Part shown: piece after piece, positions 25,157 through 34,800 of the stretch | Numbering within the stretch: the first letter of the stretch is position 1 | Layout: each line of letters starts with the position of its first letter | NCBI RefSeq assembly: GCF_020215705.1 | Contig: NZ_JAIWNB010000003.1 | Span: 248,001 to 312,000, forward strand | DNA length: 64,000 nucleotides | Source: Nonomuraea aurantiaca | Lineage (GTDB): Bacteria > Actinomycetota > Actinomycetes > Streptosporangiales > Streptosporangiaceae | Direction of reading: 5' to 3' | Position numbers and translations under genes: made by a program | Notes under the pieces: generated by a model | The model's input: the letters and a program-made list of their open reading frames with translations, nothing else | What the model was told of the DNA's origin: nothing | Database searches by the model: none

Positions 25157-26008
25157 TTATGGGTGTCGTGCCGCCCAGGCGGTCCTCGTGGTGCGGACGT
25201 GGAGGTCGCCCCGCCGCAGGAGGCCGTCGGGCCTTTCGTCGTCGAGAAGGGCGTCGAGCGCGGCCAGGTCGTCGGCGCTCAGCCGCCCCTCCAGGCCGGT
25301 TCGCACGCGTCGCAGGGACAGCTGGGCGTAGCGGCCGGTGGAGACGGGCAGCGGGGGCGTCAGGTCCACGGCGAAGACCCGTTCGGTCTCGACGGCGAAC
25401 CCGGCCCGGGTCAGGAGTGAGCCCCAGTCGGCGCCCAGGTGCGGGAGCCGGGCGTTGTGCTCCTCGGCCAGCGCGGCGTGGCAGCGCGCTTCGAGTCCGG
25501 GACGGCCGATGCCGAGGTCGTCGGGCAGAAAGCGCGGGAAGGAGTCGAGCTCGACCGCCACCAGCAGCCCGCCGGGACGGAGTGCCGTGCGGACGTCGGT
25601 GAGCGTGCGGACGGGGTCCGCCATGTGGTGCAAGGACGACGCCGCCCACACCAGGTCGACGGGGCCGAGATCGGGCCACGCCGCGTCCAGATCCGCCTGA
25701 ACGGTGTGGACACGGTGGGCCACGCCCCGTTCGTGGGCCTTGTTCCGGAGGTGGTGCAGATAGGGCGCGGACATGTCCAGCGCCGTCACGTCGGCCTTCT
25801 CGAAGCGCTCCAGTAGGGCGAACGTGCCGGTACCGGTCCCGCTGCCGACGTCGAGGAGGTGGCGGGGCTCCGGGTCGCCGGCGAGTTGGCGGCCCCAGGC
25901 GGTCACCTCGGACAGGTACGCGTGCAGCACCTCCCCGTCGAGATCCAGGAGTTCGGTCATCACGGCGTCGTCGGTTCCGGCCGCGGAGTGGTCATGGTGG
26001 GTTGCCAT
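25157..26008 (-). CDS. Class I SAM-dependent methyltransferase
   Basis: The 283-residue protein contains SAM motif I (HLLDVGSGTGTGTFAL, about residues 49-64), an acidic residue after the second strand (TALDMS), LVWAASSLHHM as motif IV and RTALRPGGLLVAVE as motif VI. It is divergent from the XRE-cupin regulator at 26056 with only 47 bases between, so the regulator probably controls it. The substrate cannot be read from sequence. The long C-terminal part, with several Arg and Asp residues, differs from small-molecule arsenite or ubiquinone types. Confidence 0.9.
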   Translation of the reverse strand: MATHHDHSAAGTDDAVMTELLDLDGEVLHAYLSEVTAWGRQLAGDPEPRHLLDVGSGTGTGTFALLERFEKADVTALDMSAPYLHHLRNKAHERGVAHRVHTVQADLDAAWPDLGPVDLVWAASSLHHMADPVRTLTDVRTALRPGGLLVAVELDSFPRFLPDDLGIGRPGLEARCHAALAEEHNARLPHLGADWGSLLTRAGFAVETERVFAVDLTPPLPVSTGRYAQLSLRRVRTGLEGRLSADDLAALDALLDDERPDGLLRRGDLHVRTTRTAWAARHP

Positions 26009-26055
26009 GCCTGGAGACTATGTCCGCCTTGCCTGTCTCGCATAAGGTCTTGCGT

Positions 26056-26631
26056 ATGAAGCAAGACGGAGACCTCGACGGCTTGGTCCGCAGGCGGATC
26101 AGGGGGCTGCGTACGGCCCGCGGCTGGTCACTCGACGATCTGGCGGCCCGCTGCTACCTCAGCCCGTCCACCCTGAGCCGGATCGAGACGGGCCACCGGC
26201 GCATCAGCCTCGACCAGCTGACCGCGATCGCCCGCGCCCTGGAGACCACCCTCGACCACCTCGTGGAGTCGGTCACCGACGACGACGTGGTGATCAGGCC
26301 GCAGCGGGACGAGGCGCGGGGGATGACCATCTGGACGCTGAGCCGGGAGCCGGGGCCGCACGGCATGACCGTGGCCAAGATGCGCCTCACCAAGCCGCCC
26401 CCGCGGGACCCCGCCGAGCTGAAGGTCCATCCCGGCAGGGACTGGTTCACCGTTCTGTCGGGAGCCGTCGTCCTCCTGCTGGGGGAGCGGACCATCGTGG
26501 TCGAGGCCGGTCAGGCGGCGGAGTTCTCGACCATGGTCCCCCACGCCTTCGGCGCCCACGACGGCCCGGCCGAGATCCTGACCATCCTCGAGCACGACGG
26601 ACAGCGCACCCATCTGCGCCCTTCGCCGTGA
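26056..26631 (+). CDS. XRE-family regulator with C-terminal cupin
   Basis: I start at ATG 26056 because residues before it are not HTH-like. A helix-turn-helix occupies about residues 10-65 (IRGLRTARGWSLDDLAARCYLSPSTLSRIETG). A cupin-2 barrel fills the second half (HPGRDWFTVLSGAVVLLLGE, EFSTMVPHAFGAH). This is the layout of small-ligand-sensing repressors such as the PuuR/SutR group. The near-palindrome CGCATAAGGTCTTGCG (26038-26053) sits directly before its start and may be its own operator. It is divergent from the methyltransferase gene. Confidence 0.9.
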   Translation: MKQDGDLDGLVRRRIRGLRTARGWSLDDLAARCYLSPSTLSRIETGHRRISLDQLTAIARALETTLDHLVESVTDDDVVIRPQRDEARGMTIWTLSREPGPHGMTVAKMRLTKPPPRDPAELKVHPGRDWFTVLSGAVVLLLGERTIVVEAGQAAEFSTMVPHAFGAHDGPAEILTILEHDGQRTHLRPSP

Positions 26632-26643
26632 CCGGGCGGCCCT

Positions 26644-27378
26644 TCAGGACAGGTAGAGCCCGGCGGACGTCTGCAGGGCGTCGAGCCGGCGGCTGGCCGC
26701 GGCCTGGACGTCCTCGACGTGGATCCGCGCCTGCCGCTCCGCGCCCTCACGGTCGCGGTTCGCCAGCGCTTCGACGATGCGCTGATGGCCCGCCACGCAG
26801 GTGACCACCTCGTCCGGGGTGAAGAGGACGGCCATGTTGTACGTGATGCCGAAGTCGCGGTTGCGCAGCCACTCGTCCAGCAGCCGGCCGTTGCCCGAGG
26901 CCCGCACGATGGCCTCGTGGAAATCGCGGTTCATCCGGCCCAGCTCGGCCCGTGGGCGCTGGATGAAGTCCTCCATCGGCCCGTCGTAGAACGCGGCGAT
27001 CGTGTCCAGCTGCTCCTCGGACGCGCGTACGGCGGCCAGCCCGGTGGCCATCGCCTCAAGGGCGCACCGCACCTCGTAGATCTCGCGGATCTCGTCCGGC
27101 GTGTGCTCGCGCACCACCCAGCCCTGCCGCTCGCGGACGACCAGCCCCTGGTCGACCAGCCGCATCAGCGCGACGCGTACGGGAGTGCGGCTGCTGTTGA
27201 GCCGCGCCGCCACCTCGTCTTCCGGAAGCCGCTGGTTGGGCCGGTATCTGCCCTGGAGGATCGCGGCGCGTATGTGCTCGTACGCCTGGTCGCCGAGCGA
27301 CTCCCCGCTACCCGCACGGGGCCTCCGGCGCTTGACCGCAGGCTCCTCCGTACGTGCCCTGCCGGGTCGTTCGGCCAT
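26644..27378 (-). CDS. GntR-family regulator (FadR/FCD type)
   Basis: GGAGGACTG before ATG 27378 fixes the start. About 30 charged N-terminal residues precede a winged helix (AYEHIRAAILQGRYRPNQRLPEDEVAARL, SRTPVRVALMRL). The C-terminal FCD helical bundle has the metal-binding residues RDFHEAIV, GHQRIVEAL and ARIHVEDV. FCD regulators usually sense carboxylic acids. Its tail meets the XRE-cupin gene tail to tail with 12 bases between. Target genes are not evident nearby; the dyad TCGGACATATCCGA at 27536 may be its operator. Confidence 0.91.
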   Translation of the reverse strand: MAERPGRARTEEPAVKRRRPRAGSGESLGDQAYEHIRAAILQGRYRPNQRLPEDEVAARLNSSRTPVRVALMRLVDQGLVVRERQGWVVREHTPDEIREIYEVRCALEAMATGLAAVRASEEQLDTIAAFYDGPMEDFIQRPRAELGRMNRDFHEAIVRASGNGRLLDEWLRNRDFGITYNMAVLFTPDEVVTCVAGHQRIVEALANRDREGAERQARIHVEDVQAAASRRLDALQTSAGLYLS

Positions 27379-27535
27379 CAGTCCTCCGGTCCGTCGCCTG
27401 TCATGGCGATTCTTCCAGTATGCGATGAGATCCAGAAATCCCGGCATGCGTGCCGGACGTCGTCACAGAACACCCGGGTGAACAGTCAGTAAACGCCGGA
27501 TGTCGTAGACGCGATCGTAACGACAGAGAGACACA

Positions 27536-27549
27536 TCGGACATATCCGA
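27536..27549. promoter_or_regulatory. Candidate operator between the GntR gene and the WXG100-like pair
   Basis: TCGGA-CATA-TCCGA is a dyad with perfect 5-bp arms in the divergent gap 27379-27599. It could serve either the GntR gene or the plus-strand pair. Nothing else in the gap is clear. Confidence 0.35.
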
Positions 27550-27599
27550 CCATGAGCATGATCGCATGACGAGCCTGTCTTCGCGATTACCGGTGACCG

Positions 27600-27980
27600 A
27601 TGGCCGAAGCCCCTCCTGACGGGCCGTCGCGGCCGCCCCTCGACATCGACCACGACCAGCTGAGGAAGCACGCGGCGCCCGCCTTCGACGACGCGTCCGC
27701 GGCAGTGCGTCGGGCCGTCGGGAAGGCCGCCGACGCGCTGGGGGCACTGGGCGGCTGGCCGGTGAACGAGCCGGCCGACAGGGCGTTCGTCGAGTGGTAC
27801 AAGCCGAAGCGTGACGAGATGCTCGGCATGATCGAGGACTTCGCGGCCGTGTACGCGGACATCGCCGACGGCATCCTGACCATGCGCCGCAACGTGGCCG
27901 CCGTCGACTGGGGAATGGCCGAGGACATCAAGCTCGCGGACGTGCCGGTCTACACCTGGCCGGTGGAGGACACTCCGTGA
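27600..27980 (+). CDS. Small helical protein, probable partner of a WXG100-like protein
   Basis: The 126-residue product is almost wholly helical and Ala/Asp-rich, with no signal peptide or membrane helix. It ends in a Pro/Asp tail (VPVYTWPVEDTP). Its last codons overlap the GTG of the next gene (GTGA), so the two are translated together. Small coupled helical proteins beside WXG100-like proteins are often their chaperone or heterodimer partner in type VII secretion; that role is inferred. I do not recognise the family by motif. Confidence 0.65.
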   Translation: MAEAPPDGPSRPPLDIDHDQLRKHAAPAFDDASAAVRRAVGKAADALGALGGWPVNEPADRAFVEWYKPKRDEMLGMIEDFAAVYADIADGILTMRRNVAAVDWGMAEDIKLADVPVYTWPVEDTP

Positions 27981-28993
27981 TCCCCATCAGGCCGATGCTG
28001 TCGCCGTCGGCCTTGGCCGGGGCCAGGGTCCTGTCGCCCGCCACCCTGATGACGACTCTGCTGCTGGCCTCCGCCGGGACGATGGTCGCCCTGCGCATCT
28101 ATGCCGGCGTCACCGCGCCGGAGATCGACCCCGCGGAGCTGCGCAAGGCGGCCGCCGCCTTCCGCGAGCTGGCCGACGACCTGAACGGCCCGGAGCCGCC
28201 CGGGAACGGCCACACCGGCGGCGTCGCGGGCATGGCCGACAGCGCCGCCGCCTCGGTGTGGAACAACAACGGCGGCCAGGGAGTGGACGCCTTCGCCCGG
28301 CTCTACATCCTGCGGATCATGGGCTTCCCCGCCGCGTTCGCCAAGGACTGCCGCGTGCTCGCCGCCGGCTGCGACGCGTACGCCGACCTGGTGGAGGGAG
28401 TGCGCAAGCAGCTCGCCGAGCTGGACAAGGCGATCGTGCAGCTCCTGTGGCTGGTCTGCTTCCAGCCGTTCACGACCATGCTGTACGGCGTGGCGCAGGC
28501 GATGGCCGCCGCCCAGATGGCCCGGCTGGTGAAGCTGGCCCAGACGGTCAAGGCCGTCTTCGGCCTCAACGTCGGCCGGATCCTGCAGATCTGCCTGCCG
28601 AAGTACGTGCTGACCACGCTCAACTACGCCGCCATCGACGGCCCCGCCTACGCCGCCGGCTCGCTCACGCTGGACGCGGTGAGCGACGCCGCCCACGGCC
28701 GGCCGACGAGGTCGGCGGGCGAGAACGCCGGGGAGTTCGGCGGGATCGTCGCCGGGAACACCGGCTACATCCTCGGCTACGACGTGGCCAAGCTGGGCCT
28801 GCCCGGTCCCGCCACGCGGGGCGGCGAGCTGGTGGCGCGGCTGTTCGGCTCGGGGTTCGGCTACACGCCGGTCAAGAGCGCCGTAGACGGCGACGGCGAG
28901 CTCATGACGACGCCGCAGGAGTGGGCGAGCAAGCTGGAGGGACACGGCCTGCGGGCGCTCATCTTCCCGCCGGGCTGGAAGTTCGGCCGCTGA
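27977..28993 (+). CDS. WXG100-like (type VII secretion-type) protein with Gly-rich C terminus
   Basis: GTG 27977 overlaps the upstream stop. A hydrophobic helix (about residues 22-42) is followed by a long helical region (about 47-200) with the AELRKAAAAFRELADDL and VRKQLAELDKAI patterns of WXG100/CpnT-type N-terminal domains. A central segment may be membrane-active. The C-terminal 130 residues are Gly-rich (GENAGEFGGIVAGNTGYILGYDVAK). No nuclease, NADase or other toxin motif is visible and no secretion gene lies near. Likely a surface or secreted substrate; uncertain. Confidence 0.6.
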   Translation: MIPIRPMLSPSALAGARVLSPATLMTTLLLASAGTMVALRIYAGVTAPEIDPAELRKAAAAFRELADDLNGPEPPGNGHTGGVAGMADSAAASVWNNNGGQGVDAFARLYILRIMGFPAAFAKDCRVLAAGCDAYADLVEGVRKQLAELDKAIVQLLWLVCFQPFTTMLYGVAQAMAAAQMARLVKLAQTVKAVFGLNVGRILQICLPKYVLTTLNYAAIDGPAYAAGSLTLDAVSDAAHGRPTRSAGENAGEFGGIVAGNTGYILGYDVAKLGLPGPATRGGELVARLFGSGFGYTPVKSAVDGDGELMTTPQEWASKLEGHGLRALIFPPGWKFGR

Positions 28994-29107
28994 TTCCCAC
29001 CGCCATTCAGCCGGTGCCGTGCGGCGAAGGGGATGACCCGAATTTGATCCCCTCTTAAGCACCCGGCAGGATATCCGGACGTCCTTTACCCTCAATTTAC
29101 GGATCCC

Positions 29108-29701
29108 ATGTCATACCGAAAGCTTCTGCCAGCGATCATCCTCGCGGCCGCGGTCACCACCACCACCGCGTCTCCGGCCAGCGCCAACGGCTTCGGCAGC
29201 GCCAACGGCTGCTGCCCCTTCGCCGACAACGGCAAGCACTGGTACAACTACGCGTCCCTGGAGACCCGTACCAGGACCGCCGTGAAAGCCGCTCTGCTCA
29301 ACCTGGACTCCCAGACCGACATGACCGTGGCCCACGACACCACCGCGGACCCGAGCACCGACGTCGAGTCCTTCGACCAGTACTACGTCGACCACTGGGG
29401 CCTCGACTGGGACGGCTCCAGCACGGGCTACAACCTGTTCGCCTACTCGAAGTGCGTCAAGACCATCGCTCCGGCCGACAGCAGCCAGCCATGGCGTTGC
29501 GACCAGTACGAGGTCCGCTACGATCTGGCCGACATCGACTGGATGACCGCGACCCAGCGGCAGGCCCTGGCGTGTCACGAGGTCGGGCACACGGTCGGGC
29601 TCGACCACTCCACCGAGTCGACGTCGTGCCTGAAGACCGGCTCGCACAAGATCATCAAATACAGCGCCCACGATGTCGCCCACATCAACGGCCGCTACTA
29701 G
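29108..29701 (+). CDS. Secreted metzincin-type zinc protease
   Basis: The 197-residue protein has a classic signal peptide (KLLPAIILAAAV, cleavage near ASA at residue 27). It carries the complete zinc motif HEVGHTVGLDH (HExxHxxGxxH), the mark of metzincins, followed by SCLKTG in the position of the Met-turn, where the usual Met is replaced. Four or more Cys residues suggest disulfides. Size and single domain resemble actinobacterial snapalysin-like proteases. The lipoprotein gene follows 10 bases downstream and is probably cotranscribed. Confidence 0.85.
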   Translation: MSYRKLLPAIILAAAVTTTTASPASANGFGSANGCCPFADNGKHWYNYASLETRTRTAVKAALLNLDSQTDMTVAHDTTADPSTDVESFDQYYVDHWGLDWDGSSTGYNLFAYSKCVKTIAPADSSQPWRCDQYEVRYDLADIDWMTATQRQALACHEVGHTVGLDHSTESTSCLKTGSHKIIKYSAHDVAHINGRY

Positions 29702-29711
29702 GAGACCGGCG

Positions 29712-30494
29712 ATGCGAAACCTCAAACTCCTCACGGCCGTCGCCGCCTGCGCCACGGCCGTGCTCACCGGATGCGCACCGCAGGCTGCGCAGCAGGCCGG
29801 CCGGCAGCCGCAGCGCTCGTTCTGGTCCCAGCTCCACACGGACGCGGGTGGGACGGGCCAGTACCTCTTCGACTCCCTGGAGGACATCACCCCCGGCGCC
29901 CGGCCGTCCGGCGCGTTCCGCCCGGCCGCCGCGCTGGTCGAGGGCACGGTCGTCGGCGTGGAGCCGGGCATCGCGTACGCCTCGGACGACGACTCGCTGA
30001 CGCCGCGGGTCGTGCCCTACGAGAGCCAGGAGGCCGCGATCCGCTGGGCCAGCGTCGTGGTCAAGGTGGACAAGGTCCTCGCCGGCAAGCTCGGCCGCGC
30101 GTACACCGGGGGACAGATCCGGCTCCGGGTCGAGCAGCCCACCGGCACGACGCTCGACGGCCTGCGCCAGTCGATCGGCACGGCGGGCCGCGGCCTGTTC
30201 TACGTGGACAACGCCCTGGACCGGGTCAAGCGGCGGGCCGCGTCGCCGCAGGCGCAGGCGTACCAGGCGTCCGTGCACCTCCCGATCGGCCAGGGGGTGT
30301 TCGTCGAGGAGAAGCCGGGGGCGGCGCTCGTCGCCCCCCTCGCGGACGAGGACCGTGCCGCCCAGCTCCTGGGTACCGACGGCCGGCAGGCGCAGCTCAG
30401 GTCCACCGGGGACTCCCCGCTGGCGCAGCTCCGCGGCCGGGCCCAGGAGTCGGCCTGCGAGAAGGGCACGGCGACGGACAAGGCCGCCTGCTGA
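29712..30494 (+). CDS. Lipoprotein of unknown function
   Basis: GGAG eight bases before ATG 29712 sets the start. The leader ends in the lipobox AVLTGC, so the product is a membrane-anchored lipoprotein of 260 residues. The mature part is a mixed alpha/beta protein with LVEGTVVGVEPG and ASVVVKVDKVLAGKL strands. It has two Cys near the C terminus (ESACEKGTATDKAAC), possibly a disulfide. It follows the metzincin closely and could be its anchor, inhibitor or substrate; no motif decides this. Confidence 0.75.
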   Translation: MRNLKLLTAVAACATAVLTGCAPQAAQQAGRQPQRSFWSQLHTDAGGTGQYLFDSLEDITPGARPSGAFRPAAALVEGTVVGVEPGIAYASDDDSLTPRVVPYESQEAAIRWASVVVKVDKVLAGKLGRAYTGGQIRLRVEQPTGTTLDGLRQSIGTAGRGLFYVDNALDRVKRRAASPQAQAYQASVHLPIGQGVFVEEKPGAALVAPLADEDRAAQLLGTDGRQAQLRSTGDSPLAQLRGRAQESACEKGTATDKAAC

Positions 30495-30501
30495 CGGACG
30501 C

Positions 30502-30537
30502 CACGGCTGAGAGGCCCCGACGGGGCCCTCAGCCGTG
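30502..30537. terminator. Hairpin between convergent lipoprotein and monooxygenase genes
   Basis: A 17-bp near-perfect stem (CACGGCTGAGAGGCCCCG with CGGGGCCCTCAGCCGTG) begins eight bases after the lipoprotein stop and lies just beyond the convergent monooxygenase end. Likely bidirectional. Confidence 0.7.
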
Positions 30538-30556
30538 CTCTCACCGCCGCGCCCGC

Positions 30557-31729
30557 TCACCCGGCCAGGTCGCGGACCAGCGACGGGTAGTCCTTCAGGG
30601 TGATGTCCTCGGCGAAGTCGTCCGCCATCTTCATCATGAGCTTGAGCGTGAAGCTCGCCTTGAACATCCAGTTGCGCATCCGGATCCGCCCCTTCGACGG
30701 AGGCGCCAGCCACGGACCGGCGTTACCCTTCTCCGAGACCTTGGCGTACTCGCGGAAGCCCTCCTCATAGCGCCGGAACGCCACCCGGTGGTCGCCGTCG
30801 GCCACCGCCAGCTCACCCGCCAGCACGTACGCCCCCACCAGCGCCAGCCCTGACCCGAACCCGCCCAGCGTGTTGGCGTAGGCCGCGTCGCCCAGCAGCG
30901 CCACCCGCCCCTGGGAGTAGCGGTCGATCTTCACCCGGCTGATCGAGTCGAGGTAGAAGTCGCCGGTGCGGCGCACCGCGTCGAGGATCTCGGGCGTCCG
31001 CCACCCCATCCCGGCGTAGGCGTCGAGGACGACCCGCTTCATCGCCTCGGTGTCGTAGCGGTCGTAGTCGAGGCGCGGGGAGGCGAAGACGAAGAAGGCC
31101 GACGCCTTGGGACCGCCGGCGGCGACCATCCTGCCCGGCTCGTTGTACATCTGCGCGTCCGTGCCGAACCGCTCGGGCACCTCGGCCAGGGCGTAGTAGT
31201 GGCCGAGGAACTCGACGTAATCCGACTCGGGGCCGAAGGCCAGGCGCCGGACGTTCGAGTGGATGCCGTCGGCCCCGATCACCAGGTCGAACGTGCGGGG
31301 CGCGGAGCGCTCGAAGGTGGCGTGCACCCCGCCGGGAGTCTCGGTCAGCGAGGTGATCGAGTCGCCGAAGACGTACTCGCAGCCGGCTTCGACACTCCTG
31401 TCGTAGAGCAGGCGTGCCAGGTCGCCGTGGTGGATCTCCAGCTCGCCGCCGCTGAACTCGCCGGGCATCACCGCGAGCGTCCGGCCGTGCCTGTCGACCA
31501 AGGCCTGGTCGGTGCCGCCGGTCTGCAGGCGGCGCACGTCGTCCAGGATGCCCATGCGGCGCAGGACCGTCATGTGGACGTCGCCCTTGAAGTCGACGGC
31601 CTGGCCGCCGGGGCGCAGACGGGGGGCCTTCTCGACGATCGTGACGCGAAAGCCGTAGCGGGCGAGCCAGTAGCCGAGGGCGGGGCCGCCGACGCTGGCA
31701 CCGGAGATGAGGACGTTGGTGTTCTGCAT
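30557..31729 (-). CDS. FAD-dependent monooxygenase (TetX/PHBH-like)
   Basis: From ATG 31729 the 390-residue protein starts with the FAD motif LISGASVGGPALGYWLARYG. It has the central DG motif (VIGADGIHSNVRR) and the second FAD-phosphate motif LLGDAAYANTLGGFGSGLAL. These define the group A flavoprotein hydroxylases, which include tetracycline-inactivating and polyketide-tailoring enzymes. It is divergent from nothing: a 97-bp gap separates it from the SARP regulator end upstream on the same strand, so it may be read with that gene. Substrate unknown. Confidence 0.92.
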   Translation of the reverse strand: MQNTNVLISGASVGGPALGYWLARYGFRVTIVEKAPRLRPGGQAVDFKGDVHMTVLRRMGILDDVRRLQTGGTDQALVDRHGRTLAVMPGEFSGGELEIHHGDLARLLYDRSVEAGCEYVFGDSITSLTETPGGVHATFERSAPRTFDLVIGADGIHSNVRRLAFGPESDYVEFLGHYYALAEVPERFGTDAQMYNEPGRMVAAGGPKASAFFVFASPRLDYDRYDTEAMKRVVLDAYAGMGWRTPEILDAVRRTGDFYLDSISRVKIDRYSQGRVALLGDAAYANTLGGFGSGLALVGAYVLAGELAVADGDHRVAFRRYEEGFREYAKVSEKGNAGPWLAPPSKGRIRMRNWMFKASFTLKLMMKMADDFAEDITLKDYPSLVRDLAG

Positions 31730-31825
31730 GTCCACGACTCTCGCGGGGTGCGCTGACACCCTGGGGACAACCGGCTGACAGTATGCCCCGTCAGCCGTCG
31801 AGGACTGACAGCGCCTTGTCGCCCC

Positions 31826-34800
31826 TCAGCCGCCGATGAGGGTGGACAGCGCCTTGTCGCCGCTCAGCGCGGCGCCCTTGGCGAAGTGGGCGGCGAACAC
31901 GTCCGCGCCCAGCCGCTCGGTCGCCGCCGCGGCGACCATGGTGACGTCCCGATCACCCGCGACGGTCGTGCCGCGCAGCGCCACCCCCACGCCCAGCAGG
32001 TACGCCGCCCGCTCAGCCGCCCCGTCGAGCAGCGCCAGCCCCGCGTGGCCCTCGGCGATCTCGGCCGCGTCCGTCGGCACCACCGTGCGCGCCAGTTCCA
32101 GCGCCTTCCCGTGTCTGCGCCTGGCCTCAGTGAGATCTCCCTCGGCCGCGGCCAGCCGGCCGAGCGCGGTGTAGGCGAATGGCCTCATGCCCTCGGTCGC
32201 GTACGAGCCGGGAACGGCGGCGTCCAGTACGGCGGTGTAGCGGGCCCGCGCCTCATCGTGCCGGCCCGAGAAGCGCGCGAGGTCGCCCCACGCCATGTTC
32301 AGCAACGGCAGCCCGCGCGACATGCCCGTCCGGCGGGCCAGCTCGGTGGCGCGTTCGAGATCGGCGCGGGCCCCGTCCAGGTCGCCTTCCCGCATCAGCC
32401 CCGCCGCCCTGCGGCACAGCACGTCCACCAGCTCGTCCGCCGCGCCGAGCTGGCCGTTCAGGTCCATGGCCTGGCCCCAGAGCCGCCTGGCGGCCGCCCA
32501 GTCGCCGCGCCGGCTCGCGATCATCGCCAGCCATTCGAAGCTCTGCGCCATCCCCCAGCGCTCGCCGACGGCGCGGAAGCGGGTCAGCGTCTCCTCCAGC
32601 TGCCGCTCACCCTCGGCCACCTGGCCGATGTGCAGGTGGATCAGCCCCTCTCCCAGCATGGACACGGCCCGGCTCCACGGGTCGGAGCCGAGCAGCCGCC
32701 CGCGGTGCCGGGTGGTCACCGTGTCGGCCGGGCCCGCCGTCATGCCCCACAGCACGGCCAGGAACGGGTGCCGCAGCTCGCCGTCCAGCGTCGTCATCAT
32801 GATGTCAACGGCCCGCGCCCACCACTCGGGGGACACCTCCGGTACGGCCTGCAGCACGCACATGACGTACTCCTCCTCCAGCCCCGCGACCGGCTCGCCA
32901 CCCATCAGATGCAGCAGCCGCATCGCGGACGAGGCGATCTGTTCGCGCCGCCCGCTCAGCCACGAGTACACCGACAGGGCCGCGACCAGCCGCGACGCCG
33001 TCTCCGGATCGTCCTCGACGGTGTGCCGGAGCGCGGCCCGCAGGTTGTCGTACTCGGCGGAGAGGCGGGCCAGCCAGTCGAGCTGTTCGGCCCGCCGCAG
33101 CCACGGGTCGGCCCGCCGGGCCAGATCGAGGAACCAGGCGGCGTGCGCGTCACGGGTGCGCCGCTGCTCGCCCGCCTCGGCCAGCCGCTCGGCGCAGAAC
33201 AGGCGGATCGTGTCCAGCATCCTGTAGCGCCCGCCGTCGGCCTCGATGAGCGACTTGTCGACCAGGTCGGCCAGCACGTCGCCGTCACCGCAGACGGACT
33301 CGGCCGCCTCCAGCGACGCTCCCCCCGCGAACACCGAGAACCGCCTGGCCACCTCCTGCTCCTGCGGGGTGAGCAGGCTCCAGCTCCACTCGACCACCGC
33401 GTGGAGGGTGCGGTGCCTGGCCGCCGCCGTACGGTCGCCGCGGGAGAGCAGCTTGAAGCGGCCGTGCTCGTTCAGCCGGTCGGCGATCTCCGCCGGGGTG
33501 AACGTACGCAGCCGCGCCGCCGCCAGCTCGATGGCCAGCGGCAGGCCGTCCAGCGTGGCGCAGATCCCGGCGCAGACCTCCATGACCTCGGACATGGCCT
33601 CCGGACGGGCCGCGAACCCGGGCCGGACGGCGGCGGCCCGCTCGGCGAACAGCCGTACGGCCGGGTAGGAGAGGGCCTCGGCGGGATCGGTGCCCGGCGG
33701 CGGCACGGCGAGCGGCGGGAGGGGGACCAGCATCTCGCCGGTGAGCCCGAGCGGCTCCCGGCTGGTCGCCATGATCGCGACGCCGGGGCAGGCGTCCAGC
33801 AGCCGCCGGACCAGCTCGGCGGCGGCGGCCACCACGTGCTCGCAGTTGTCGAGCACGAGCAGCGACGGCTGGTCGGCGAGGGCGGCGACGAGGCGCTCGA
33901 CCGGGTCGGGACGCTCCAGCGCGGGCACCTGCAACCCGGTCTCGCGCAGCCCGAGCGCGCCCAGCACGGCCGGAGCCACCTGAGTCCCGTCGTCGACCGA
34001 CGACAGATCGGCGAACCCCGCCTCCCGGCCCGGACCCGCCCGGTGGACGGCCTCGACGGCGAGCCGCGTCTTGCCCGTGCCCCCGGGGCCGACGATGGTG
34101 ATCAGCCGGGCGTCACCGAGCGCCGCGATCCTGGCCAGCTCCTCCTCCCGGCCGATGAGCCGGTTGAGCGGGACGGGCACCCGCCGCCGGGGAGCCTGCT
34201 CCCGCTGCTCCTCGCCCCGCAGGATCGCCAGGTGCAGGCTCGCCAGCTCCGGAGCCGGGTCGGCCCCCAGCTCGTCGGCCAGCAGCCGCCGTACCTCGTC
34301 GTAGACCGCCAACGCGGCCGCCTGCTGCCCGGAGGCGTGCAGCGCCCGCATGAGCTGACCGCGCGGCCGCTCGCGCAGCGGATGGGCCGCCACCAGCTCG
34401 CGCAGCTCGGCGATCGAGGTCCCGCCGGGCAGGGCCAGCTCGGCCTCCGCCAGATCCTCCCTGGCCGTGAGCCGCGCCTCCTCCAGCCGCGCCGCCTGCG
34501 GCGGGGCGAACGGCGCGTCGCCCACGTCGGCCAGCGCGGGCCCACGCCACAGGGCCAGCGCCTCCCTCAGCACCCGGGCGGCCGGCTCGTGCTGCCCCGC
34601 GGCCAGCAGCCGCCGCCCGTCCCGGGCCAGCCGCTCGAACCGGTGCGCGTCGATGTCCTCCGGCTCCACCGCCAGCCGGTAACCGGCGCCATGGAACTCC
34701 ACCAGCCCGGCCGGCAGGTTCCGGCGCAGCCGGGAGACGTGGGCCTGGATGGCGTTGGCCGCCCCGGCGGGCGGGTCGTCGCCGTACTGACCGTCGATGA

